From the NCBI RefSeq assembly GCF_021696945.1, contig NZ_JACYHE010000052.1, positions 1 through 41,302 of the forward strand: DNA of 41,302 bases, given 5' to 3'. Under the pieces are notes generated by a model. That model made no database searches. It was not told the DNA's origin and saw only the letters and a program-made list of their open reading frames with translations. Positions 17,419 to 24,667 of this stretch are shown piece by piece (position 1 is the stretch's first letter; each line of letters begins with the position of its first letter). The translations under genes and the position numbers were made by a program. This DNA comes from Streptomyces sp. JJ36 (lineage in GTDB: Bacteria; Actinomycetota; Actinomycetes; Streptomycetales; Streptomycetaceae).

Positions 17419-17485
17419 CGCACGCACCCGGCGCGGTCCGCGTGCTCCCTCCCGGGAAGCGCACGGGCCGCGCCGGGTGCGTGCG
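17419..17485. terminator. Strong 18-bp terminator hairpin after DUF3039
   Basis: An 18-bp perfect inverted repeat (17419-17436 with 17468-17485) surrounds a 31-nt loop that itself can pair in part (GCGTGC with GCGCAC). It lies 50 bp after the DUF3039 stop and marks the boundary between conserved genes and the accessory block. It probably works as a factor-independent terminator without U-tract. Confidence 0.7.
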
Positions 17486-17752
17486 TCGCGGCCGCTGCGG
17501 GGTGTGCAGCGGGGGGTTGCGGGTGGGCCTCAGGTGCGTACCGTGGAAAACGGGGTCTCGGGGGACCGGCGGTACGGAGGACGGCGTACGCGCACGGTTC
17601 CGGCCCGATGTTGTGGCTCTTCGTGTTCTCTTCGCCGAGCCCGCCCTCCCGGGCCTGTGACAGGCGTTCTCGTTTCCTCCCGGCCGTTCCGGCTCCGTTG
17701 CCGGACCGTGCCGTCTCCGCCGGTGGATCTCACCGACGACGGAGGAACCACC
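17486..17752 (+). other. Leader/promoter region of caspase-like gene, no gene seen
   Basis: No coding sequence is supported between the terminator hairpin and the next start. The last 12 bases hold a very strong ribosome site (GGAGGAACCACC). The middle has pyrimidine-rich T-containing stretches (such as GTTCTCTTCG), unlike the flanks, so the promoter is probably there. I found no clear -10/-35 pair or known operator. Confidence 0.4.
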
Positions 17753-19351
17753 ATGCGCATCGCCTATGCAGACCGGGGCCCCGCGCCACTGGGCCCCGCG
17801 GCCGGTCCCGTGTCCCGTGACTCCACGGAAGGGCGCTGGGGCGCGTTCAGCATCGAGAAGTTCGCCGGCGCCACGCCGTTGCGCTACACCCATGAGGACG
17901 CCCTGGGTTGGCTCGGCTACCTGGAGCAGTTCGGGGAACGCAACTTCTGGTTCGCCGACGACGGCGTCAAGACCTGGGCGTACGAGGAGGAGTTCGACAA
18001 CTGGCAGGACCGGTACGGGATGGACGCGGTCCTGGCCGCCTACCATTCCGGACACGGCGACATGCTCGGCGACGGTACGTTCGTCGCGCCGATGGGCGGC
18101 GTGTGGGACAACCGTTCCGAGGCCCGCTCGACGCGCATGCGGCTGGGGAACGAGAAGGTCAACTACGTCTTCTTCTCCACCTGCCTGTCGCTGCGGGTGC
18201 TCGGCGGTCACACCCCGAACCGTTCCTGGGCCGCCTCGAACCTCGGATTCCGGATGCTTTTCGGCTTCGAGACCGTGAGCATCGACGACCCCAACTACGG
18301 CGCGTACTTCTGGCAGGAGTGGCGCAAGGGGAAGACCCTCGCCCAGGCGTGGCTGGACGCGAGCTGGCGCATCAGCACCGCACAGGCGCCCTCGGTCGCG
18401 GCCTGCGGCGCCACCCGGCAGGAAGCCGTCGACCGGCTCGACCGCGAACGGCAGTTCTCGCCGGAGCACGTCTCCGACGCGTGGTGGGCCTGGCGGTGGT
18501 ACGACCCGGCCCGTACGCACCGGGAGCCGTCGCTGCGCCTCCCGGAGCACCCGCAGGTGGTGCAGCTCGAACCGCGCTCGCTCGACCGCGAGGTGCAGCT
18601 CCTCGAAGAACAGGCCGGACTGGAGCACGCGGGTCCCGAGGAGGTGGCGGTCGACCGGCAGGGCGTGCTGGGCTTCTCCGCGGACGGCCGCACCCTCGGC
18701 ACCGGCCCGCAGGCGAACCGCTGGATCCGGTTCGCGGCCCCGGCCGAGGCGGCCGCCACCCCGGTCCCGGAGGACGAGGCCGTCTCCGCGGCCCGCGCCT
18801 TCACCGAGCGCAACGGCTACCCCGACCTGGTGCTGGACAGCGTGCACGAGGTGCGGGAGTGCTGCGGCACCCGGTCCGGAGAGGTGGAGGAACCCCGCGT
18901 CCGGGAGACCATGGTGACGTTCCGCCAGACCTTCTCCGGCATTCCCGTGATCACGCCGGGCCGCGGCGAGGTGCGGGTCTCCGTGGACAACGACGGCCGG
19001 GTGGTCGCGGCGCAGGTCTCCACCCGTGAGGTCGTGCGCACCACGTCCCACCTCACCTCCAGCGTTCCCGACCCGGAACCCGGCGGACACGGCGCCCCGA
19101 GCCGCGCCGCCGCCCCGCGGGACCGCCGGGAGGCGCTCGCCGAGCAGGAGGACCGGCTCCTCGCCGACCTGGCCGTACGCGGCGCGGAGCCGCAGGCACG
19201 GCCCGAGGCCCGGGACGTCCCGGGCACGGAGGAAGTGGGCTACGAGATCGAGGGGAACGAGGCCTACCTCGTCGCCCGCAAGCAGATCGAGGTCGGTCCG
19301 GAGGACGGCTTCGTCACCCGCCGCTGGGTCACCGCCCCGCTGGCACGCTGA
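17753..19351 (+). CDS. Caspase-like (clan CD) peptidase, DUF6345-like, with C-terminal propeptide-like domain
   Basis: The 532-residue protein has no signal peptide. Residues about 28-210 look like a caspase/CHAT-type fold. A hydrophobic strand ends in AAYHSGHGD (His101), a second ends in VFFSTCLSL (Cys144), and the His-Cys spacing of 43 fits clan CD peptidases. The segment after Cys (SWAASNLGFRMLFG, then FWQEWRKGKTLAQAWLDASW) resembles the CHAT end. I recall this family as DUF6345, which I cannot check. Residues about 300-370 resemble an FTP/PepSY propeptide (TFSGIPVITPGRGEVRVSV) and might inhibit the peptidase. A charged helix follows (about 395-430). The ATG at 17753 has a strong GGAGG site. 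The LysM gene follows after 163 bp. Peptidase activity is inference from the dyad. Confidence 0.65.
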   Translation: MRIAYADRGPAPLGPAAGPVSRDSTEGRWGAFSIEKFAGATPLRYTHEDALGWLGYLEQFGERNFWFADDGVKTWAYEEEFDNWQDRYGMDAVLAAYHSGHGDMLGDGTFVAPMGGVWDNRSEARSTRMRLGNEKVNYVFFSTCLSLRVLGGHTPNRSWAASNLGFRMLFGFETVSIDDPNYGAYFWQEWRKGKTLAQAWLDASWRISTAQAPSVAACGATRQEAVDRLDRERQFSPEHVSDAWWAWRWYDPARTHREPSLRLPEHPQVVQLEPRSLDREVQLLEEQAGLEHAGPEEVAVDRQGVLGFSADGRTLGTGPQANRWIRFAAPAEAAATPVPEDEAVSAARAFTERNGYPDLVLDSVHEVRECCGTRSGEVEEPRVRETMVTFRQTFSGIPVITPGRGEVRVSVDNDGRVVAAQVSTREVVRTTSHLTSSVPDPEPGGHGAPSRAAAPRDRREALAEQEDRLLADLAVRGAEPQARPEARDVPGTEEVGYEIEGNEAYLVARKQIEVGPEDGFVTRRWVTAPLAR

Positions 19352-19514
19352 CCGCGCCGCCCGGCGCGGCCCGCACCCCGGGACGCCGCAGCGGAGCCCG
19401 CAGGGCCGCACCGGGAGAGCCGCCCGGCCAGGACCTCAGCAACCTCAGCACTCACCAGGACACATCAGGCACCCCGGGAGAGACCCGGGAGCACTCCCGA
19501 CGGAGGTGGGAGTC

Positions 19515-19862
19515 ATGACCATGCACGCACAGAACGTCACCTACTACACGGTCCAGGAAGGCGACAACCTCACCGTGATCGCGCGACGGTACGGGACCAC
19601 GGTCGAGCAGCTCGTCAAGTGGAACAACATCCCCGATCCGGACCTCATCCACCCCGGTCAGCGCCTGATCGTGGCGAAGGCGGAGGCGCCGCAGGACACC
19701 TACTACACGGTCCAGGAGGGCGACAACCTCACCGTGATCGCGCGGCGGTTCGGGACCACGGTCGAGCAGCTCGTCAAGTGGAACAACATCGCGAACCCGG
19801 ACCTCATCCACCCGGGCCAGCGCCTGCTGGTGGCCAAGTCGCGGCCCATCGCCGCAGCCTGA
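19515..19862 (+). CDS. Two-LysM-domain protein without signal peptide
   Basis: The 115-residue protein consists of two LysM modules and little else: YYTVQEGDNLTVIARRYG to about residue 55, and the same motif again at about 63-108. LysM binds GlcNAc-containing glycans such as peptidoglycan or chitin. No signal peptide or membrane helix is present, so it must leave the cell by another route or act inside. The ATG at 19515 follows GGAGG and GGGAG. It is co-oriented with the caspase-like gene and converges on the peptidoglycan-binding gene. The modules are 91% identical in DNA, so the duplication is recent or kept uniform by conversion. Confidence 0.88.
   Translation: MTMHAQNVTYYTVQEGDNLTVIARRYGTTVEQLVKWNNIPDPDLIHPGQRLIVAKAEAPQDTYYTVQEGDNLTVIARRFGTTVEQLVKWNNIANPDLIHPGQRLLVAKSRPIAAA
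19542..19838 (+). repeat. Intragenic direct repeat of the LysM module
   Basis: Bases 19542-19679 and 19701-19838 (138 nt each, offset 159) differ at only 12 positions, about 91% identity. The 21-base spacer codes for the linker. The differences include several synonymous changes, so the copies have begun to diverge under protein-level constraint. Confidence 0.9.
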
Positions 19863-19878
19863 GCCCCTCAACCCGAGT

Positions 19879-19902
19879 CCCGCACCGGGGCCCCGGTGCG
19901 GG
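19879..19902. terminator. Bidirectional terminator, 24-nt perfect palindrome
   Basis: CCCGCACCGGGG is followed directly by its reverse complement. The palindrome lies between the stops of the convergent LysM and peptidoglycan-binding genes. With no loop bases the innermost pairs must open, leaving a stem of about 10 bp. It probably ends transcripts from both sides. Confidence 0.6.
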
Positions 19903-19926
19903 GCCCGCACAGGGGCCCACGCGGGG

Positions 19927-20208
19927 TCAGCAGACGTACTCCGCCGAGTTGGCCCAGTAGGTCAGAAAGGACCAGGTCTGGGCACCGATGACGCCGTCCA
20001 CGGTGATCCCGGCGCACCGCTGGAACCGGCGGGCGGCGGCCTCGGTGACCGGGCCGAAGACACCGTCCTGCACGAGGTCGTCCCCGGTCGTCGCGTAGTT
20101 GAGATAGCACTGCGCCTGCCTGACCGGGGGGCCTTCCGAGCCGCGCCGCAGTGTCGGCCGGCTCTTCGTGTGGTCGCAGGGCTGCTGCCGGCGTTCCGTG
20201 GTGGACAT
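19927..20208 (-). CDS. Small peptidoglycan-binding domain protein (PF01471-like)
   Basis: The 93-residue protein is mostly one PG_binding_1 module (about 20-82): LRRGSEGPPVRQAQCYLN, then QDGVFGPVTEAAARRFQR and GITVDGVIGAQTWSFL. Four cysteines (11, 34, 65 and the last residue, 93) suggest disulfides and an oxidising location, yet no signal peptide is visible. The ATG at 20208 has GGAG upstream. It may be the last gene of the minus-strand run nuclease, subtilase, I9-like, this gene. The gap to the I9-like gene is 98 bp. Its partner on the other strand also binds wall glycan. The fold is clear; the role is not. Confidence 0.8.
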   Translation of the reverse strand: MSTTERRQQPCDHTKSRPTLRRGSEGPPVRQAQCYLNYATTGDDLVQDGVFGPVTEAAARRFQRCAGITVDGVIGAQTWSFLTYWANSAEYVC

Positions 20209-20306
20209 GACCTCACTCCCTCACTGCGCTGGACGTCGGGCTGGACGTCGGGTGGGGGCGACCGGCGGACGGGCCGGGGGCGGGTGACCGCTCTCCCGGC
20301 CGTCCG

Positions 20307-20639
20307 TCACCGGTCGTCGTCTTCTGCCGTGTCGTCGGCGGCTTCGGTGTCCTCGGTGCTCTCGGCGTCCTCCCGCCGGCGGGAGGACGCCGGCGGGCCG
20401 AACGGCTCGATCCTCGGGTTCGCCCACGGCCCCCGGACCTCGGGCAGGCCGCGGACCCGGGCGGCCGCCTCCGCGGTGACCAGCAGGGCGTACGAGTGCT
20501 GCTCGGGATCGACGGACACCAGGCCGTAGGCCTCGTCGACCTCCTCGGCGCCGAGCTCGAGGTGCCGCCGGGCGTCCCGGAGTGTCGAGCCCGGCGGCAG
20601 GGTGACGGTGACGAGGGTGGTGGGGGGCTGAGCGGCCAC
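20307..20639 (-). CDS. Small protein, possible inhibitor-I9/prodomain-like partner of subtilase
   Basis: The 110-residue protein has a predicted beta-alpha-beta-beta-alpha-beta core (about 8-78): TTLVTVTLPPG, a helix, VDEAYGLVSVD, SYALLVTAEAAARVRGLP, then EVRGPWANPRIEPFG. This order and spacing resemble subtilisin prodomains of the inhibitor I9 family, which fold and inhibit the protease. The last 30 residues are acidic and disordered. Start GTG 20639 lies nine bases after the subtilase stop, and its ribosome site (AGGA) overlaps that stop, so the two are translationally coupled. The I9 relation is inference from pattern; sequence identity alone would not prove it. Otherwise it is a hypothetical protein. 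Confidence 0.5.
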   Translation of the reverse strand: MAAQPPTTLVTVTLPPGSTLRDARRHLELGAEEVDEAYGLVSVDPEQHSYALLVTAEAAARVRGLPEVRGPWANPRIEPFGPPASSRRREDAESTEDTEAADDTAEDDDR

Positions 20640-20648
20640 GGGCGCGTC

Positions 20649-22010
20649 CTAGGGCCGGCCGTTCTTCTGACGGCGGCGCAGCGCCTCCACGATCGCGGGT
20701 GCGTCGATGATGCCGTACCCGTAGTCGTAGTCGTAGCCCGCCATGCCCAGGTCCTCGGCCGTGCGCCGGAGCAGGGTGCGCATCCGGGCCGGGGACAGTT
20801 CCCGGACGGGCATCCGCGTCCGTACGGCGGCGACGACGCCGGCGGCGACCGGGCAGGCGGCCGAGGTGCCCGAGTCCGGACGGCCCGGGCCGAACGCCAG
20901 GGACCCCTCGAAGTGCGTGAAGGCGCTGAGGTCGGGCTTGGCGTCGGCGAGGCGTCCGGGGCCCTGGGAGGAGTAGCCGACCCGGGCACGGCGGGTGTCC
21001 ACGCCGGCGACGGAGAGCACGCGGGGGTGCGAGTTGGCGCCGTTGATGGGGCGGTCGGGGAAGCCGCAGCGCCCGTCCGGGCACTCCCGGCCGCAGTTGC
21101 CGGCGGCGAACAGGACGTCGGCGCCGGCCCGTTCGAGGGCGGCCACGGCGAGGTTGAACGGGTGCGCGGGATTGTCGGAGTAGTTGCCCTGGTTGCCGGG
21201 CGGGAAGTCCCAGCTCGGTTTGAAGGACCCCCAGCTGTTGTTGACGATCAGCCCGCGCCGCTCCTCGGGCATCGCTTCGAGCACGGTGCGCAGATGGGCG
21301 AAGGCGGCGACCGCGTCGGAGAGCAGCCCCTCCATGGCGCTGCCGCCGGGGCGGGTGGACCGCAGCACGGGCAGGTCCAGCAGCTCCGCCTTCGGGGCGG
21401 CGATCAGCGCGTCGAACGCGCACATGGTGCCGTGGCCCACGGAGAACTGGCCGAACTCGCCCACCACACCGGCGGGCTTGAAGCTGCGCGAGGCGTCGAG
21501 GGCGACCTCCCGGTCCAGCACCCGCTTGAGGTGAGGGAGGTTGATGCCGGTGTCCACGACGGCGACGGGCACCCCGGCGCCGTCCAGGCCCTCGTTGCGC
21601 AGGTCGGACAGGGCGCGTTCGACGTCCCGCCAGTCCCCGACGGGAGCGTCGCCGCCGCAGGTCGGCATGGTCTCGATCGTCGGGTCCGAGGAGATGCCGA
21701 CGATGTCCGGGCGGGAGGTGGCCAGCAGCGCCAGCCGGGCGGCGACGTCGTAGTCCTGGATCTCTCCGCGGACCAGGACGGAGGCGGCCTCGGGCGCCAT
21801 GGAGAAGTCGAGCGGTTGTGCCAGCGAGAGCGGGTCGCCGCCGGGCCGTGCCGGTACGGGCTGGGGCACCGCGACCGGGGTGAAGTCCGGGTCGAGGACG
21901 ACCCCGGGCACATCCCCGGCCACGTCCCGGGTCGGGGGTGTGGAGACGGCGGGGTCGACGACGGCTGCCACCACGTCGGGTTGGGGCCTCATCTGCAGCA
22001 TCACGCGCAT
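20649..22010 (-). CDS. Cytosolic S8 family (subtilisin-like) serine peptidase
   Basis: The 453-residue peptidase has a complete triad: Asp153 in VAVVDTGINLPH, His193 in VGHGTMCAFD and Ser383 in SGTSAACPVAAG, with oxyanion Asn305 in FAAGNCG. The N-terminal 130 residues have no signal peptide. They include a stretch (about 77-113, SVLVRGEI to VGISSDPTIE) that could be an internal prodomain. Six or more Cys lie around the catalytic core. The ATG at 22010 has AAGGAG. A small inverted repeat (ATGCC-N3-GGCAT, 22193-22205) lies upstream and could be an operator. The I9-like gene follows directly. Missing export signals separate it from ordinary secreted subtilisins. The substrate is unknown. Confidence 0.9.
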   Translation of the reverse strand: MRVMLQMRPQPDVVAAVVDPAVSTPPTRDVAGDVPGVVLDPDFTPVAVPQPVPARPGGDPLSLAQPLDFSMAPEAASVLVRGEIQDYDVAARLALLATSRPDIVGISSDPTIETMPTCGGDAPVGDWRDVERALSDLRNEGLDGAGVPVAVVDTGINLPHLKRVLDREVALDASRSFKPAGVVGEFGQFSVGHGTMCAFDALIAAPKAELLDLPVLRSTRPGGSAMEGLLSDAVAAFAHLRTVLEAMPEERRGLIVNNSWGSFKPSWDFPPGNQGNYSDNPAHPFNLAVAALERAGADVLFAAGNCGRECPDGRCGFPDRPINGANSHPRVLSVAGVDTRRARVGYSSQGPGRLADAKPDLSAFTHFEGSLAFGPGRPDSGTSAACPVAAGVVAAVRTRMPVRELSPARMRTLLRRTAEDLGMAGYDYDYGYGIIDAPAIVEALRRRQKNGRP

Positions 22011-22251
22011 GGGTTGCTCCTTGTCGGCCGGCGCTCCCCGGACCGCGGCAGGCGGGAGGTGGAGAGCTCGGGGATCTCGTGACGGACGGGGTGCACGACG
22101 GCACCCCGCGGGCGGTCCCGGCTCTGCCTGCCGGGTCCGACCAGGTCAGCGTGGCGGGCGGGGTCGTCGCCGCACACCGCTGAACAGGCGACATGCCGTT
22201 GGCATAGGCCGTCAGCCTGGTGTGTCCCCCCGTGGGACGTGCGTACCGGCG

Positions 22252-23163
22252 TCACCCGGCCGGGCCCTCCCGTCGCCAGACGATGTCCTCGGGGGAGCCC
22301 AGCCGGGTCCACCGCTCCGGGCCCGGCGCCGCGGTCACGTCCACGGGCATCCGGTCCGCCGCGGGCAGCGGGCCCAGGTCCAGGCCGGTGACCGCGGCGA
22401 CGTCCGCGACCGGGGCCTGGAAGGTGCGGAAGGCCCCCAGGGGCGGCGGGTCGCCGGCGGCCTCCGCCAGGGTGAGCGCCCGGTGGGCGTCGTCCAGGTC
22501 GGGGCTCTGGTCCAGCACGTAGGCCGTCGCGGCCAGTTCCCCGCGGTCGAGGAAGGCGACGGCCTTCCAGAACCGCAGCGGTATCTGCACGCCCCGGTAC
22601 ACGGGGTCGTCATCGAGGAGGACGGGGCCGGTGTGCACCACCAGCTTGCGGTCGAAGCGCGCGGCGTGCTCCAGGAGGTGGTTCTCCAGGCCCAGCCACA
22701 GCTCCAGCCCCTGGTTGAAGACGTCCGCCTGCGGCGCGGCGTTGGTGTAGTGGAAGGTGTCGTCGTCCGCCTGCTCCGCCTCCGCCCGGTCGCCCCACAC
22801 CGGGTCCAGCCGCCGCACCAGGTGCCCGCGGTCCAGAGGGTTCTGCCGGTAGAGCTCGTTCCCCGCCTGGGCGGTGACGGGCGCCCGGGGGTCGAGCCGC
22901 CACTCGCTGTCCCGGTCGGAGTCGCGCAGCCGCGCTCCGTCGACGGCCACGGTCGTCGCGAGGGCCAGTCTGCGGGACGGGCGGAGCACGACGGTGAAGT
23001 GCGTGTAGGGCAGGAGCGTCGTCTCGATGCCGCTGTCGACCGGGTGGGGGAGCGGCACCCGTGGGCCCAGGAAGTGCTCGTCGTAGCCGGTGCGGTGGGC
23101 CGTCGCGGTGGCGGGGGAGCCGGGGGAGGGGTCCGGGGGTATCGGACCGGGAGAAGCGCACAT
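22252..23163 (-). CDS. DNA/RNA non-specific endonuclease (NUC1 family)
   Basis: The 303-residue metal-dependent beta-beta-alpha nuclease belongs to the Serratia nuclease/EndoG family. The DRGH motif lies at 111-114 (His114 as general base). The following TNAAPQADVFNQGLELWLGLE contains the metal-binding Asn (about 150) and Glu. The order and spacing are normal. No signal peptide is seen (MCASPGPIPPDPSP), so if active in the cytosol it would attack host nucleic acid unless held back. The ATG at 23163 has AGGAA, and the AT-rich stretch before it (TTAAAT) is rare here. The subtilase gene follows after 241 bp. A divergent ABC operon shares the upstream region, including a DasR-like site. Confidence 0.9.
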   Translation of the reverse strand: MCASPGPIPPDPSPGSPATATAHRTGYDEHFLGPRVPLPHPVDSGIETTLLPYTHFTVVLRPSRRLALATTVAVDGARLRDSDRDSEWRLDPRAPVTAQAGNELYRQNPLDRGHLVRRLDPVWGDRAEAEQADDDTFHYTNAAPQADVFNQGLELWLGLENHLLEHAARFDRKLVVHTGPVLLDDDPVYRGVQIPLRFWKAVAFLDRGELAATAYVLDQSPDLDDAHRALTLAEAAGDPPPLGAFRTFQAPVADVAAVTGLDLGPLPAADRMPVDVTAAPGPERWTRLGSPEDIVWRREGPAG

Positions 23164-23258
23164 AGTTCCTATTTAAGACATTTCTTTCCCCTCGGCATCT
23201 CGGGACGGCAGGGGGCGGTGCGCCGTTCCGTCGCACGGAGCGCCTACCGGGGTCACGG

Positions 23259-23274
23259 GTTGGTCGAGACCTCT
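23259..23274 (+). promoter_or_regulatory. DasR-like dre site upstream of aminosugar ABC operon
   Basis: GTTGGTCGAGACCTCT matches the DasR consensus ACTGGTCTAGACCACT (from memory) at 12 of 16 positions, with the central GGTC-N2-GACC intact. It lies 95 bp before the solute-binding protein and 96 bp before the divergent nuclease. Context (chitin-type transporter and hexosaminidase) strengthens the call. Confidence 0.6.
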
Positions 23275-23331
23275 TGTGGGCGAGTGGCGCCGCCCATACC
23301 CTCCTGCGCAGTTGTGCAGCGCGAAACAAGC

Positions 23332-23348
23332 GTTGCAATATGCGCAAC
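23332..23348 (+). promoter_or_regulatory. Inverted repeat GTTGC-N7-GCAAC, candidate operator
   Basis: A perfect 5-bp inverted repeat with a 7-base AT-rich centre lies 20 bp before the solute-binding protein start. A related TTGTGCA lies about 20 bases upstream. This position and shape suit a LacI-, GntR- or ROK-type repressor of a sugar operon. No such regulator gene is in the window. Confidence 0.35.
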
Positions 23349-23368
23349 ACCAAGCCGCTGGGGGTCCC

Positions 23369-24667
23369 ATGAAACTCTCCGCCCGCGTCGCCGCCCCGCT
23401 GGCGGCGCTCGTCCTCGCCGGCCTGACGGCGACCGCCTGCGCCCCGTCCTCCTCCGGCGGCGGCGCCGAGGAGGACACGAAGAGCGGCACCGTCCGGGTG
23501 TGGCTCTTCCGCGAGGTGAACAACAAGCCCAAGGAGCGGATCGTCGACGACGTCGTGACGGACTTCGAGCAGGAGCACGACGGCGTCTCGGTGGACGTGC
23601 AGTACATCCCGGTCGACAGCCGCGCGGAGAAGATCAAGGGCGCGCTCAACGACCCGTCCTCCGCGCCCGACCTGATCGAGTTCGGCAACACCGACACCGC
23701 CGGCTACGTCGCCGACGGCGGACTCGCCGACATCACCGAGGAGTTCGAGGCCTGGGACGCGGCGCGGGACACCGACCCGACCGCCCGGGAGTCGGTCACC
23801 GTCGACGGCAAGGTCTACGGCGCGCCCTTCTTCGTCGGCGTGCGCGCCCTCTACTACCGCACCGACGTGTTCCGCGAACTCGGGCTGAAGCCGCCCCGGA
23901 CCCTCGCCGAACTGGCGGAGACGGCCCGTGAGATCCGCAGCGAGAAGCCCGGCATGTACGGACTCGCGGTCGGCGGCGCCTACACCTACGGCGCCCTGCC
24001 GTTCCTCTGGGCGCACGGCGGAGAACTGGCGACCCGGCAGGGCGGCGAGTTCACCGCGGCCGTCGACAGCGCCGCCGCACGCCGCGGCATCAAGGCCTGG
24101 ACCGCGCTCTTCGGCGAGGACAACTGCCCGCCCGACACCTGCGCCCAGATGGGCGGCAACGACACCGTCGAGGCCTTCACCAGCGGCAAGGCAGGCATGG
24201 TCATCGGCGGCGACTTCAACCGGCAGGCCATGGAGGACGGCGAGGTCCGCGGCGACTACGCCGTCGTCCCGCTCCCCGGCGTCGAGGAGGGCGAGATCGC
24301 TCCCGCCTTCGCCGGCGGCAACAACCTCGGCGTGATGCGCAGCAGCACGCACCGCACCCTCGCCGTCGACCTGCTGAAGGACCTGGCCGGAAAGGAGACC
24401 CAGGAACGCCTCTTCGCCGAGATGGGCTTCCTGCCGACCTTCGGCGACACCCGGAAGAAGGCCGCCGCCCGGGAACCCTTCGTGGAGCCGTTCATCCGCA
24501 CCCTGGAGGCCGGAGCCGAGTTCGTGCCCGCCACCCCGGCCTGGGCGGAGATCGACGCCGCCCAGGTGCTGCCGGTCATGTTCCAGGAGATCGTCAGCGG
24601 CAAGAAGAGCGTGGACGAGGCCGCCGGGGACGCCGCACGCGCGATGGACGAGGTCTTCGCCCGGTGA
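23369..24667 (+). CDS. Sugar ABC transporter solute-binding lipoprotein
   Basis: The 432-residue family 1 extracellular binding protein captures a sugar, most likely (GlcNAc)n. The N-terminus is a lipoprotein signal ending LTATAC (Cys24), then a Ser/Gly spacer. The body has typical segments: SGTVRVWLFREVNN, DLIEFGNTDTAGYVADGGLADIT, KVYGAPFFVGVRALYYRTDVF. The frame extends upstream to 23276, but the lipoprotein signal fixes the start at ATG 23369. It overlaps the next gene by GTGA. The operon ends in a hexosaminidase and has a DasR-like site, so the substrate is inferred from neighbours. I recall the synteny as SCO2946, distinct from dasA and ngcE. Confidence 0.9.
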   Translation: MKLSARVAAPLAALVLAGLTATACAPSSSGGGAEEDTKSGTVRVWLFREVNNKPKERIVDDVVTDFEQEHDGVSVDVQYIPVDSRAEKIKGALNDPSSAPDLIEFGNTDTAGYVADGGLADITEEFEAWDAARDTDPTARESVTVDGKVYGAPFFVGVRALYYRTDVFRELGLKPPRTLAELAETAREIRSEKPGMYGLAVGGAYTYGALPFLWAHGGELATRQGGEFTAAVDSAAARRGIKAWTALFGEDNCPPDTCAQMGGNDTVEAFTSGKAGMVIGGDFNRQAMEDGEVRGDYAVVPLPGVEEGEIAPAFAGGNNLGVMRSSTHRTLAVDLLKDLAGKETQERLFAEMGFLPTFGDTRKKAAAREPFVEPFIRTLEAGAEFVPATPAWAEIDAAQVLPVMFQEIVSGKKSVDEAAGDAARAMDEVFAR

